A stretch of 64,000 nt of DNA from UBA9611 sp965237595 (GTDB lineage: Bacteria > Chloroflexota > Dehalococcoidia > Lucifugimonadales > UBA3495): positions 1-64,000 of the forward strand of contig CBDEFY010000007.1 of NCBI GenBank assembly GCA_965237595.1, in the 5' to 3' direction. How positions within the stretch are numbered: the first letter of the stretch is position 1; each line of letters starts with the position of its first letter. The notes below the pieces were generated by a model. That model saw only the letters and a program-made list of their open reading frames with translations, was not told the DNA's origin and made no database searches. The position numbers and the translations under genes were made by a program. Of this stretch, positions 10,466 through 19,050 are shown in pieces.

Positions 10466-11593
10466 ATGCTAGAAGCTGAAATCATCAAACGGGGCGACGA
10501 TTCGGGAAACGGAACACTCGTTAAATACACATCACCCACCGGGGCCGTGATCAAGGCCATCGGGGTGCCCCAATCGTGGGAGACGACCCTGGGACCAACC
10601 TGGTGTTACGTGGTCGAGGGCGATGATCTGACGCTGGTGGACCCGGGCTGTTTCGGGTCGGTGAGTTATCTGGAGCAGGGGCTGGAGCAACTGGGACATT
10701 CCCTGTCCGCAGTGGACCGCATTGTGGTCAGCCACGGGCACATGGACCACGACGGGGGCTGCCCGCCGGTGGTGCGAAAGAGCGGTGCAGAGCTCTGGGC
10801 CCACGAGATCTACGGCTCCATGTTGCGGGCCGACCGTTGGGAGATGGAGATGGGTTGGCGGCGGGAGGTCCAAGGGTTCCGTGCCTTCGAGACCTCCGAG
10901 ACCGTGACGACCGTGAAAGAGCACCACGAACAAAACCGCCGGTTGACCCTGGACCACCCGGTGACCGACGAACTACAGGCGGGCGCGTTAACTTTCTACC
11001 ACACACCCGGCCACTCACCGGACGAACTGTGCATACTTTTCGACCGGGTTATGTTTTCGGGAGACCACATCCTGCCCTTGATTACGCCCCATCCGTCGGT
11101 GAATATGAGCTACACCAGCTTTCAGTCGATGCTGCCGGCCGCCTACCGGGACGGCAACGAGATCTACGGGTTAAAAGCGATGATCACCTCCCTCAAGCGA
11201 ATGGCGGCCTTGGAGGGCGACATCACCGTGCTGCCGGCCCACCGCGCCTTCCATCGGGGAAAGTTCAACCCCATCGGGCTCGAGCGGGCCACGGAGATTA
11301 TGGAGCACCACCGGAACCGGTGCCACGAGCTGACCGAGGTCATGAAGGCCGGCCCGATGGACTTGGTTTCCCTCACCAGAAAATATTTTTCAGATCGGGA
11401 GTTGGACGACCGGAACTTCTTCCTGGCCTTCAGCGAAGTTATGAGCCACCTCGAGTTGATGCAGGAATCCGGGGATGTGTCCGCCACCATGGACCCGGCC
11501 AACGGCAGCGTTTGGAGCAACGGTCTGGGACCAGGTGTCCTGGTCCGCTGGGAAGGGTCAGAATTATTCTCGACCTTTATTGACGGGCTCTAG
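10466..11593 (+). CDS. Metallo-beta-lactamase-fold hydrolase
   Basis: The 375-residue cytosolic protein has the MBL metal motif HGHMDH near residue 90, the later metal ligands in YHTPGHSPDE and FSGDHILP, and a C-terminal helical extension of about 120 residues (LERATEIMEHHRNRCHELTE) seen in lactonase/thioesterase-like members. It therefore probably hydrolyses an ester or thioester with two metal ions. Start: ATG at 10466, with no strong ribosome site nearby. It is divergent from the broken aspartate dehydrogenase and convergent with the GMC gene. A substrate cannot be named; the enoyl-CoA hydratase nearby would fit acyl-CoA metabolism. Confidence 0.85.
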   Translation: MLEAEIIKRGDDSGNGTLVKYTSPTGAVIKAIGVPQSWETTLGPTWCYVVEGDDLTLVDPGCFGSVSYLEQGLEQLGHSLSAVDRIVVSHGHMDHDGGCPPVVRKSGAELWAHEIYGSMLRADRWEMEMGWRREVQGFRAFETSETVTTVKEHHEQNRRLTLDHPVTDELQAGALTFYHTPGHSPDELCILFDRVMFSGDHILPLITPHPSVNMSYTSFQSMLPAAYRDGNEIYGLKAMITSLKRMAALEGDITVLPAHRAFHRGKFNPIGLERATEIMEHHRNRCHELTEVMKAGPMDLVSLTRKYFSDRELDDRNFFLAFSEVMSHLELMQESGDVSATMDPANGSVWSNGLGPGVLVRWEGSELFSTFIDGL

Positions 11594-11616
11594 CCGCCCC
11601 GCTGTAATCGGAGGAC

Positions 11617-13088
11617 CTAAACCTCTTTTATCCAGTCGGCCACCCGTTCGCCAATCATTATGGTGGTGGAGTTGGTGTTGGCCCGCACCACGTTGGGCAT
11701 GACCGAGGCGTCGGCCACCCGTAGGTTCTCCAGCCCGTGCACCCGGCAATACTGGTCCACCACCGCGCTCGTGTCCGACGCCGGCCCTAACTTACAGGTG
11801 CCGGAGATGTGTGTCGTGTTCACGGTCGTCCGGAGCATCCACGCGTCCAGAGCATCTTCAGAAACCAGGTCTTCCTCCTTGGGTTGCAACCTGGAGTCGA
11901 TGATGTTCTCGTACATAGGGTGCATCACCAAGTCCAGGCAGAGCCGGACCGCCTCCCGCAGCCGTTCCCGGTCCCAGGGGTGTTCCAGGTAGCGGTAGTT
12001 CAGATGGGGCTGCACGGTGGGGTCGCCAGAAGCCAGAGTCAACTCACCGGAGCCAACGGCCATTTCCAGGACGCAGTTGAAGCGCACCCCCTCCTGCTCG
12101 TAGGGGTCCGGTGCGCCGATGGGGGAGGAGAACGACGACGGCAGTATCTGCATGTCGTTTCGGTCGCTGGAGCCGGCGGCGGTGTAACGTAGGGCCAACT
12201 GGTACCTGGGCGCATCCGGGTTCTGGGGGAAGGTGTTCTTCACCTTGAATACCACGGGCACGATGGGATCCCGTGGCGCTCCAGTTGGTCTGCCGGGCCG
12301 ACCCCGGAGAGCATCAGCAGGTGGGGCGAGGCCACGGCCCCGGCGCTAAGGACTATCTGTTCTCCCTCTACGGTGAACACCTCGACGCCGACGGCCTCCT
12401 TGCCGTGGAACAAGACCCGGCGGACCAAGACGTTGGGCTTGATGGTAAGGTTGAGACGGTGACGGCTGAGGTTTATGTAGGTAAGGCCGGTGCTCATCCG
12501 CACGCCGTCGGGATGGTTCATCGGTATGGGCCCCACCCCGCCGGACTCGGGGTGGTTCATGTCCGGGTCAAAGGGAAAACCCTTGTCAATCAGGCCTTGG
12601 TGGAACGCCTGTTGGAACGGGAGCCAATCGGCCTGCTTGAAGCGGCGAACCGGCATGGGGCCGTCAGTGCCGTGAAAGTCGTCCCGGATATCGGTGTCGG
12701 TCTCCTGTTTGCGGAAATAGGGCAGGACTTTCAGATAGTCCCATTCGTCGTTGCACTCGGTTGCCCAGTTCTCGAAGTCCTCGGGTATGCCGCGGAGGAA
12801 GACTTGACCGTTGATGGCGCTGGACCCGCCGACCACCTTGCCCTTGGGCACCGGCAATTCGTCTTGGTGCGGGGTTCCGGTGCCCACCAGTGACCAGTTG
12901 TGGGGGGCGTCCGTCGCCGAGGCGTTGGGCGTGTAGCCGAATTTGAGGTCGTCGGGATAGTGCTCGAAGTCGGGATAGTCGGGCCCAGGCTCCAGCAGCA
13001 AGACCGAGCGGTCCGGGTCTTCGGACAGGCGGCTGGCGATGGCGCTGCCGGCGGAACCTGCGCCAATCACAATCACGTCGTACTTCAA
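11617..13088 (-). pseudogene. GMC-family oxidoreductase with internal deletion and frameshift
   Basis: The N-terminus has the FAD-binding motif VIVIGAGSAGSAIASRL, the later segment VVGGSSAINGQVFLRG, and SGVGPADQLERHGIP. The C-terminus keeps HISGTCKLG and NVVRANTNSTTIMIGE, the GMC end. The segment normally linking these (the GVGxNLQDHP signature after LERHGIP) is missing, and the frame changes at the same spot (about 12240-12265), so roughly 20-30 residues appear deleted. The TTG at 13088 is chosen as start because AGGAGGG precedes it by seven bases. The family includes choline and alcohol dehydrogenases; this copy is unlikely to work. Confidence 0.75.
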
Positions 13089-13257
13089 TTCGGGCCCTCC
13101 TGTTCTGGGCACGGCAGCCCATAATGTAGATGAAGGGCAGTTTAGTGCCGGGCCGAACCGCCGTCAAATCCGCGTGCTGGACCGGTGTGGTAGTTTATTG
13201 TCCTCAACCAAGCAGATTATCCAACCAACTTAATGTGAATTATGGGAGGGAAATGAC

Positions 13258-14016
13258 ATGGCGACATTGGAAGAATATGCCAACAGATATGAGACCGTGC
13301 GCTTTGAACGGACCGAGGGGATTCTCCAAGTGACCTTTCATTCCGGGGACGGCAGCCTGCTCTGGGGCGAGGCCTCCCACCGGGAGTTGGGCCACGCCTT
13401 CGCCGACATCGGCAGCGACGTCGAGAACAAAGCGGTGATTCTAACCGGCACTGGGAACGATTATTGCGCCGCATTCGAACCGGGCCGTTCTACCAGGAGG
13501 ATGCCCAAGGACTGGGACAAGACCTACTGGGAGGGCAAGCGGTTGCTCCTTAACCTGCTGGAGATAGAGGTGCCGGTGATCGGAGCAGTCAACGGCCCGG
13601 CACTGATCCACGCGGAGATACCCGTGCTGTCAGACATCGTTTTGGCCTCGGATACGGCCACATTCCAGGATGCCCCCCACTTTCCCCGCGGCGTGGTGCC
13701 GGGAGACGGCGTACACGTTGTATGGCCATTGGTCTTGGGACCGAACCGGGGACGGTACTTCCTGCTGACCGGCCAGACCCTGTCGGCGCAGGAGGCCCTG
13801 GACCTGGGCGTGGTCAGCGAAGTGCTGCCGAAAGACCGTCTACTGCCCCGGGCCTGGGAACTGGCGCGGATGATTGTCGAGCGTCCACCCCTCACCCTGC
13901 GCTACAGCCGCGTGGCTATGACGATGCACCTAAAGCGGCAGATGCAGGACATGCTGGGCTACGGTCTGGCCTTGGAGGGACTGGCCTATGTGGACATGTC
14001 TCTGTCCCAAGAGTAG
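13258..14016 (+). CDS. Enoyl-CoA hydratase/isomerase family protein
   Basis: The 252-residue crotonase-fold protein has the oxyanion-hole region VILTGTGNDYCAAFEPG (about residue 60-75) and the second strand GPALIHAEIPVLSDIVLAS (about 117-135), then FPRGVVPGDG and LTGQTLSAQEALDLGVVSEV, all typical. GGGAGGG lies before the ATG. The usual catalytic Glu pair is not obvious, so it may be a hydratase, isomerase or hydrolase of an acyl-CoA. It is divergent from the GMC gene. It is followed by a dispersed repeat rather than another gene. Confidence 0.85.
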   Translation: MATLEEYANRYETVRFERTEGILQVTFHSGDGSLLWGEASHRELGHAFADIGSDVENKAVILTGTGNDYCAAFEPGRSTRRMPKDWDKTYWEGKRLLLNLLEIEVPVIGAVNGPALIHAEIPVLSDIVLASDTATFQDAPHFPRGVVPGDGVHVVWPLVLGPNRGRYFLLTGQTLSAQEALDLGVVSEVLPKDRLLPRAWELARMIVERPPLTLRYSRVAMTMHLKRQMQDMLGYGLALEGLAYVDMSLSQE

Positions 14017-14060
14017 GCCGGCTAGGCCGGTCTTCCTTTGAGCGGCGTTCATGGGGCCCT

Positions 14061-14170
14061 GGGCCTGCCCCCGAACCCTCCGGCGCCGAATATTCCAGCT
14101 CCCTCGGGCGGGTTTACGATTACCGACGCCGCATCGACCGGCGCTCCGCTTTCGATGTCGCCTGAGGCGA
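14061..14170. repeat. 110-bp dispersed repeat, copy A
   Basis: It aligns without gaps to 19849-19958 in the same orientation with about 14 differences (roughly 87% identity). Most differences fall at every third base, and the segment is open in one frame on each strand: plus strand LPPNPPAPNI..GGFTIT.AASTG, minus strand VDAASVIVNPP.GA.IFGAGG. This is a coding-like substitution pattern, but its antiparallel frames share third positions, so the strand cannot be decided. Both copies lie downstream of a plus-strand gene. Confidence 0.75.
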
Positions 14171-14296
14171 TGACCAAGACCCGGTCTCCGGGTGACAGGT
14201 CACCTGCAGTTCCCGGCTCGGCCGGCCGCGAGGCGCCGCCCGGCACGTGGTGCAGGGATGCAAAATACGGGAATCAATTCACAAATACCAAACCTA

Positions 14297-14326
14297 TTGA
14301 CATCATAACCATTGATACTATATATT
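14297..14326 (+). promoter_or_regulatory. Candidate sigma-70 promoter for the stress cluster
   Basis: A perfect TTGACA at 14297-14302 is followed after 18 bases by TATATT (14321-14326), or after 16 by TATATA. It sits in the only AT-rich stretch in this part of the window, about 220 bp before the first universal stress gene. This is a sequence match only. Confidence 0.5.
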
Positions 14327-14548
14327 CTTTTCCAATTAACTATGATCGAATATTGAATATTCACAACTAGAATGTTATTCCGAATGTTTAATCAAATAAT
14401 CGCCTTGATCCAATGCCGCCAAGAATTGGCGGCGTAGCGGAATATTGCCGGTGCTTCCCATAGGGGACCGCGGCAGTAAGGGCCGAGTAGGGCGGGGAAA
14501 AACGGTCTTCTTTGAACCTAACCCGATTCGTAGAGTTGAGGTGCCGAA

Positions 14549-15001
14549 ATGTACCGAAAAATTCTAGTACCCCTGGATGGGTCTATCAAGGAGGTCGAAG
14601 GAATACTCGCGCAGGCGCAATCTGTGCTCATTCCTGAGGGAAAGGGGATTCTTTTGCATGTAGTGTCGCCTGGGGAAACCAGGACCGAAGGTCTGTACAT
14701 CAAGCCGGCTGCCCAACAGGAAAAAGAGCAGCGCTCCAAGGCCTTGGGTTACCTGAAGTACTTCGCCGACGGTCTGAACAAGCCGAAAGGGAATTGGCGA
14801 TGCGAGGTAGTCGTATCGGAGTCGGTGGAGCAGGGCATTCTGGATTTCGCCGCCCAAGAACAAGTGGACTTGATCGCGATGTATACCCACGGCCGCAAAG
14901 GACTGGCGAGGCTATTAAAGGCCAGCGTTTCCGAGCAGGTGCAGGCTAAGGCCACCATCGAAGTAATGTTAATCAGGCCGCGAGATTTGGCATTGACCTG
15001 A
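14549..15001 (+). CDS. Universal stress protein (UspA family), first of two
   Basis: The 150-residue protein starts MYRKILVPLDGS, the usual first strand and nucleotide-loop Asp, and ends with the UspA signature region YTHGRKGLARLLKASVSEQV. The last glycine of the G-x2-G-x9-G(S/T) ATP motif reads Ala (KASVS), so nucleotide binding could be altered. An insert around residues 40-75 (TRTEGLYIKPAAQQEKEQRS) is shared with the second copy at 15061. GAGGTG precedes the start. It heads a run of same-strand genes reaching 19680. Usp proteins are cytosolic factors induced under starvation, oxidative or redox stress. Confidence 0.85.
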   Translation: MYRKILVPLDGSIKEVEGILAQAQSVLIPEGKGILLHVVSPGETRTEGLYIKPAAQQEKEQRSKALGYLKYFADGLNKPKGNWRCEVVVSESVEQGILDFAAQEQVDLIAMYTHGRKGLARLLKASVSEQVQAKATIEVMLIRPRDLALT

Positions 15002-15060
15002 ATCGGTGAAGTCTGCGGGCGCTAATCAAGGCTGACGAAAAAAGCCGTGGGGGGTTAGCG

Positions 15061-15513
15061 ATGTACCAGAAAGTTTTAGTTCCCTTGGATCAGACTGAGG
15101 AATCGGAAAGAATCATCGAAAGGCTACCAGATCTAGTCGCGCCTGATGGGAGTGCAGCACTCTTAACCATTATCCCTCCAGGCCGGACGCGGTCCTTCGG
15201 CGAATTTGTCGTGTTGGGCAGCCAGCAGGAGGAAGAAAACACCCGAACGGCGATGGCCTACCTCCGGCAAGTGGCGAGCAAACTCAGCGAGAGATCGGTG
15301 AATTCCACCTGCTGGGTAATGGTCCAGGCTTCGGTGGCATCTGGAATTATAGGCTCCGCAAACCAACAAGAAGCGGACCTAATCACGATGTATACCCACG
15401 ACCGGAAGGGGCTGGCGAAGCTCATTCGCGGTAGCGTGGCCAAAGAGATAGAACAGAAGGCGTCATGTCCGGTTCTGGTGCTTGGACCCAACGATCTTTT
15501 GTGTTCGGCGTAG
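15061..15513 (+). CDS. Universal stress protein (UspA family), second of two
   Basis: The 150-residue paralogue lies 59 bp after the first and has identical length and layout: MYQKVLVPLDQT at the start and YTHDRKGLAKLIRGSVAKEI plus CPVLVLGP at the end. Here the final motif has the usual Gly-Ser, but the first glycine is Asp (HDRKG). The two copies thus each lack a different glycine, which would fit a heterodimer. GGGGGG stands before the start. The pair was probably made by tandem duplication. Confidence 0.85.
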   Translation: MYQKVLVPLDQTEESERIIERLPDLVAPDGSAALLTIIPPGRTRSFGEFVVLGSQQEEENTRTAMAYLRQVASKLSERSVNSTCWVMVQASVASGIIGSANQQEADLITMYTHDRKGLAKLIRGSVAKEIEQKASCPVLVLGPNDLLCSA

Positions 15514-15587
15514 TCGGGAATGGGGTGGGGAGCCTTGTAGTTCGATGACTCAGCTGGATACAGCCTTAGCGAGAGAAGAGGTAGAAG

Positions 15588-15749
15588 ATGAAAAAGTGTT
15601 TTGTATTTGCCTGTCCTAACCGGGGTAGCCGGTGGTACCCGTTGGACCTGGTGATGAAGGTTTGGTTCTGCGAAGCGTGCATCTACCGGGCCGAACAGGC
15701 CGTGAAGAGGGAAGAAGAAAAACAAGAAAAGTACCATCTCGCAAAGTGA
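15588..15749 (+). CDS. Tiny cysteine-containing protein (zinc-ribbon-like), copy 1
   Basis: The 53-residue frame begins MKKCFVFACPNRGSRWYPLD and continues to a WFCEAC motif, then a charged tail rich in Glu/Lys (REEEKQEKYH). The four cysteines (C4, C9, C28, C31) could bind one zinc. AGAGG lies nine bases before the ATG. Its stop overlaps the GTG of the next tiny gene by a GTGA junction, so the two should be translationally coupled. It resembles that next product in spacing of C..F..C and CEA. I do not recognise a family and infer no function beyond likely metal binding. Confidence 0.55.
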   Translation: MKKCFVFACPNRGSRWYPLDLVMKVWFCEACIYRAEQAVKREEEKQEKYHLAK

Positions 15750-15856
15750 GCTGCATGTATTTCGACGGTTGTGGCAAAAGGGTTGGGCGCGGTCCGCTTG
15801 GGAATTTGTTTCACGGCGGGATGGCCCTAGTTAGACACTGCGAGGCCGTTAGCTAG
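15746..15856 (+). CDS. Tiny cysteine-containing protein (zinc-ribbon-like), copy 2
   Basis: The 36-residue frame from GTG at 15746 (or ATG at 15755) reads SCMYFDGCGKRVGRGPLG and ends LVRHCEAVS. It lines up with the preceding protein through C..F..C, a central R.PL block and a final CEA, so the two look like diverged tandem relatives; this copy lacks the fourth cysteine and the charged tail, with His residues possibly replacing a ligand. It starts inside the stop codon of its neighbour. The short length makes this call tentative; coupling and shared pattern are the support. Confidence 0.45.
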   Translation: MSCMYFDGCGKRVGRGPLGNLFHGGMALVRHCEAVS

Positions 15857-15901
15857 TAGTCCATTCCAGATCAATCGATTTCGGTAGCCTGGAGGTGCGC
15901 A

Positions 15902-16099
15902 ATGTTAATAACATCGGTCCTGGATTCGATGGCGGATGAATTAATCCTCCTTGAGATTGACGGCTTATCCGACCAAATTGAGGCCTTCGACCCTTACTAC
16001 GATTTCGCAGAAGATGAGGTTGAAACCCTTCCCGATGAGACCGCGCGTTGGGGATATCGAGTCCCATGTCCCGGAGTGAGATATTACACGTTCGAGTAA
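15902..16099 (+). CDS. Small acidic protein, unknown family
   Basis: The 65-residue product (MLITSVLDSMADELILLEID...) is strongly acidic with aromatic-rich middle and end (FDPYYDFAED, VRYYTFE). A good ribosome site, GGAGGTGCGC, lies directly before the ATG, which is the main evidence that it is real. No motif is recognised. It sits between the tiny Cys proteins and another small protein in the stress cluster, with short gaps, so it is probably co-transcribed. Confidence 0.55.
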   Translation: MLITSVLDSMADELILLEIDGLSDQIEAFDPYYDFAEDEVETLPDETARWGYRVPCPGVRYYTFE

Positions 16100-16170
16100 G
16101 ATTCCGAGCTGGGATTGTCCGGGGATTCCTATCTGCATGAGTAGGGAAAATGGCAAGGGAGGTGCATCAG

Positions 16171-16380
16171 ATGTACGTTCAATTGCTCGATGGGGCCGCA
16201 TACCCGCTGACTTGGGAAGAATATGAGCGCTTGGTGATGCGCAGCGCCGAAGACCCCGATGTGGTGATTGGTTTTCGGCCGGGTGCTTGGGATATGTACC
16301 TCAGACAGTTTCTGAGCGGCACGGAAGACGACGGAGCCTTCGAAGAGGATTTTCTGGCGAACATGACAATGGCCGGGTGA
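16171..16380 (+). CDS. Small protein, unknown family
   Basis: The 69-residue frame begins MYVQLLDGAAYPLTWEEYER and ends FEEDFLANMTMAG. AGGGAGG about ten bases upstream points to the ATG at 16171 rather than the earlier one at 16150. It is acidic, with no Cys and no membrane segment. I do not recognise the family. It is followed by the CMD protein 124 bp later on the same strand. Confidence 0.5.
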   Translation: MYVQLLDGAAYPLTWEEYERLVMRSAEDPDVVIGFRPGAWDMYLRQFLSGTEDDGAFEEDFLANMTMAG

Positions 16381-16504
16381 GCCTCCTCCGACGGGAATAC
16401 CGCTGGCGGCTGTCCCGCATAGCAAATCCTCGGGCTGCGGGGCAACTTCGGTGGCCAATGCCCGGAACCAGACCACCGGATTCAGAACAATCGAGAGGTC
16501 GGTC

Positions 16505-17344
16505 ATGACCACACTTGATCAACGTTATGAAAAAGGGCGTCAGATTCGGAACGCCATCATGGACGGTCTGCCCGGCCGGGTCGACTCTCCCGGTATTAAA
16601 CTGGCTCCAGACCTCGGCCGCATCGTTGACGAAGCGCTCTATGGTTCAATCTGGCAGCGGCCTGCTATGGGGTTAAAGGAGCGGAGCATCTGCACCATTT
16701 CCGCGATGACCGCCCTCCGGCATTTAACTCAGCTCCGCCAGGACATCCGTGCCGGGCTGAATCTGGGTCTAACACCGGACCAGATCGTCGAGATTTTTAT
16801 TCAACTAACATTCTACGTTGGCGTGCCCACGGTGGAGGACGCTCTGACACTCGCACGTGAGGTTTTCGAAGCCAACAAGATTGAGTTCAGTCCCAGCATC
16901 GTCTACGACACCAATAGGTCGGTGGAGGATTTGAGCGAAACCGGGGTCCAATCGCACCTGGAGCACATAGGGGACATTACAACCTACCTGACCGACGACG
17001 CCGGATCCGAGGAGATGCAACTGGAACGGCTAATCAATGAATACCATTGGGGAGCGATTTACACCCGGCCGCACTTGGACGCCAAGAGTCGGGCGATCTG
17101 CGCGCTCTCGGCAATGACGGTGCTTGGCCATTATGACCGGCAAATGCGCGGGCGCATCGAAGGAGCGTTGCTGGTGGGCGTAAAGCCGTCCGAAATCATG
17201 GAGATGTTCATTCATCTGACACTCTACGGCGGGTACCTCACGACGCGTACCTCCATGCGTATAGCCAGGTCTGTTTTTACCGAGCAAGGCCTTCCGGAAG
17301 CGGCTGCAGGAAGCGAAAACCAGGCCTCAATATCCCTTACCTAA
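16505..17344 (+). CDS. Carboxymuconolactone decarboxylase-like protein, two CMD domains
   Basis: The 279-residue protein contains two copies of the CMD helical domain. The first, about 60-130, has WQRPAMGLKERSICTISAMTA and GLTPDQIVEIFIQLTFYVG; the second, about 195-270, has LDAKSRAICALSAMTVLG and VKPSEIMEMFIHLTLYGG. The CxxC of peroxidase-type AhpD proteins is absent, so it resembles PcaC-like lactone decarboxylases or uncharacterised relatives. The ATG at 16505 follows GAGAGG; longer in-frame starts lack one. Its place among stress genes suggests a detoxification or redox role, but this is inference. Confidence 0.8.
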   Translation: MTTLDQRYEKGRQIRNAIMDGLPGRVDSPGIKLAPDLGRIVDEALYGSIWQRPAMGLKERSICTISAMTALRHLTQLRQDIRAGLNLGLTPDQIVEIFIQLTFYVGVPTVEDALTLAREVFEANKIEFSPSIVYDTNRSVEDLSETGVQSHLEHIGDITTYLTDDAGSEEMQLERLINEYHWGAIYTRPHLDAKSRAICALSAMTVLGHYDRQMRGRIEGALLVGVKPSEIMEMFIHLTLYGGYLTTRTSMRIARSVFTEQGLPEAAAGSENQASISLT

Positions 17345-17399
17345 TCGCATCGCCCACGGACCTTAACCGCAAGATGGTGGCAATGGAGGGGTGAGAAGC

Positions 17400-17588
17400 A
17401 TGTTTTATTTAAAGGCGTGCCCCCGATGTCGCGGCGATATCCATTTCAATTCGGATGTCTACGGCGATTACTATCAATGTCTCCAGTGTGGCCGCTATTT
17501 TCAGCCTAAAATTCTGGAATATCAGTGGGAGTACGGCGTTTTTGGGGGACTGAAGAGTGCCCTTACGCTCCAGGCACAATCCGCTTGA
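17400..17588 (+). CDS. Small zinc-ribbon protein
   Basis: The 62-residue product reads MFYLKACPRCRGDIHF, then YYQCLQCGRYFQP: two CxxC knuckles 20 residues apart, a classic one-zinc ribbon, followed by a short tail. GGAGGGG lies before the ATG at 17400; a GTG nine bases upstream is inside that site and is less likely. Such ribbons usually bind nucleic acid or a protein partner. It is the third Cys-rich small protein in this cluster, though unrelated in spacing to the two at 15588-15856. Confidence 0.7.
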   Translation: MFYLKACPRCRGDIHFNSDVYGDYYQCLQCGRYFQPKILEYQWEYGVFGGLKSALTLQAQSA

Positions 17589-17628
17589 TTCATGTGCTTA
17601 TCCGGAGTTGTGTCGCCCTGTGCAAGAT

Positions 17629-18054
17629 ATGGTCATTAGAAAGCGTCACATAGTCCTATTCGGCACCTTCGACGGAATCCACGACGGGCACCGAGACCTG
17701 TTTCGGCAGGCACGAGAATACGGAGGACGTCTTAGTGTGATTATCCCCAGAGACCTGATTGTTCTCCAATTGAAGCATCGGCCTCCGAAATTCTCTGAGA
17801 GGATTAGATTTGACCTCGTCATGAGGGAAGAATTGGTGGACGACGCAGTTTTAGGGGATTCTGAACTCTCTGTCTACCAAACGCTGAGGGAACTGAATCC
17901 GGACGTGATCTGCTTGGGCTATGATCAACAAGAGCTCGGGATCGACCTACAGTTATGGATGAATAAATCGGGAGAATCCTTTCCGATGTACTATCTGAAA
18001 TCCTGCGAACCACACCTTCTCCACAATTCGATTATGCAATCGAATCGGACGTAA
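17629..18054 (+). CDS. Nucleotidyltransferase of the HxGH (cytidylyltransferase-like) family
   Basis: The 141-residue protein begins MVIRKRHIVLFGTFDGIHDG, containing the GTFD and HDGH motifs that bind the nucleotide phosphates, and continues with a Rossmann-like fold including VICLGYDQQELGID. Length and motifs match glycerol-3-phosphate cytidylyltransferases and archaeal-type FAD synthases (RibL). These join a phosphorylated substrate to CMP or AMP. The usual C-terminal ISST-like motif is not visible; RIRFDLVMREELVDDAV replaces the common middle. No strong ribosome site is seen at the ATG. The PlsY gene downstream makes a glycerol-phosphate substrate possible. Confidence 0.75.
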   Translation: MVIRKRHIVLFGTFDGIHDGHRDLFRQAREYGGRLSVIIPRDLIVLQLKHRPPKFSERIRFDLVMREELVDDAVLGDSELSVYQTLRELNPDVICLGYDQQELGIDLQLWMNKSGESFPMYYLKSCEPHLLHNSIMQSNRT

Positions 18055-18186
18055 GGGGTCCGAGTTGTCACGAAAAGCACAGGGTAATCCTTGAACGCCC
18101 ATCGAGGGTGATTTTGCCGAGGATCCTGCGGGCAATCCGGCCGTGGCTCAGACGACTTAAATAAACGCATTCTAGGAGGTAAAGCG

Positions 18187-18522
18187 TTGTCCATGTATGC
18201 ACTTATGGCCTACGGAAGAGTCGACTCCCTTGCTTGGGAAGGATTGGAAGAGCACTACAATCGAAGCGTTTCTCCACTAACACAAGGGATGAAAGGGTTG
18301 CGGGAGAGGCAATTATGGCGGAGGCTGGAAGACCCGCAGGAGTTTGTCTTTTGGAGCCTCTGGGACACCATCCAGGAGTTGCGTGATTATGAAACGAGCC
18401 CGGCCCGCCGCGAACTGGCACAGGAGTCCGAAAAATTCTATCATCCTCTGGCATACGCTCATGGGGAGACCTGGATTAAACATTTCGAGGTGATTTCCAC
18501 CGCCACCAAGGTCAGCTCCTAA
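18187..18522 (+). CDS. ABM-fold (ferredoxin-like) small protein, copy 1
   Basis: The 111-residue product (YALMAYGRV..., then GLRERQLWRRLEDPQEFVFW, then IKHFEVIS) has the single beta-alpha-beta-beta pattern of the antibiotic-biosynthesis-monooxygenase / dimeric alpha-beta-barrel superfamily. TTG at 18187 is chosen as start because AGGAGGT ends six bases before it; ATG at 18193 is an alternative. It is a tandem paralogue of the next gene. Members include heme- or quinol-acting monooxygenases and many proteins of unknown role. Confidence 0.65.
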   Translation: MSMYALMAYGRVDSLAWEGLEEHYNRSVSPLTQGMKGLRERQLWRRLEDPQEFVFWSLWDTIQELRDYETSPARRELAQESEKFYHPLAYAHGETWIKHFEVISTATKVSS

Positions 18523-18549
18523 ATCGGATAGTATTACAAGGAGGTAACT

Positions 18550-18855
18550 ATGGCGCACGTAATGGTAGCTTGGGGAAAACTACGTCTGGGTACCTGGGAC
18601 GAATTCGAAAAGTTCTATAAAGAGCGGGTCGAGCCGACCACCAAGACGGTAATGGGACTTCGGGAGCGGCAGCTTCTTCGCAGCACGGAAGACCCCGATG
18701 AGGGCATGAGTGTCAGCATTTGGGAATCTCAAGAAGACCTGCTCAATTACGAAAGGAGCGATATTCGGCAGACCTTAGCCAAAGAGGTGGAGCACCTGTA
18801 CCGCGGGGAATTCTGGGTTAAGCATTTCGAGGTTAGAGACCAAAGCGTAGGATAG
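18550..18855 (+). CDS. ABM-fold (ferredoxin-like) small protein, copy 2
   Basis: The 101-residue paralogue of the preceding gene shares GLRERQL, the EDP turn, W(D/E)S.(Q/E)(D/E)L.(N/D)YE and (I/V)KHFEV at the end. AAGGAGG precedes the ATG, with 27 bp between the two genes. Such proteins normally form dimers, and the tandem pair might form a heterodimer. The function is unknown. Confidence 0.65.
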   Translation: MAHVMVAWGKLRLGTWDEFEKFYKERVEPTTKTVMGLRERQLLRSTEDPDEGMSVSIWESQEDLLNYERSDIRQTLAKEVEHLYRGEFWVKHFEVRDQSVG

Positions 18856-19050
18856 ATGCGTATTGGATTATTCCTAGACTCGATTAATAGTACATCGTCT
18901 GGCACCTGGGCGGTTGAGCCCAATGGCGGCTGACAGAGAAGATTTTGACAGCAAAGTGGCTTCAGCAAAGCCATACCTGTTTTAATCTGGGATCATAGAT
19001 GGGGACCGGATAATCTCTCTGCCGAAAATCCGGTTCCCTGGAGATGTGCG

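Larger units (their letters stand above)
14017..14548. other. Intergenic region upstream of the stress cluster
   Basis: The first half holds repeat copy A (14061-14170). The second half, about 14270-14400, is clearly AT-rich compared with its surroundings and contains a promoter-like signal (14297-14326) and short inverted motifs such as GAATATTGAATATTC. I see no convincing protein gene. Confidence 0.6.

Noticed and set aside
18856..18933. 25-codon frame starting at the stop of the second ABM gene
   Set aside because: Only a weak AGGA and no sequence support; too short to trust without conservation data.
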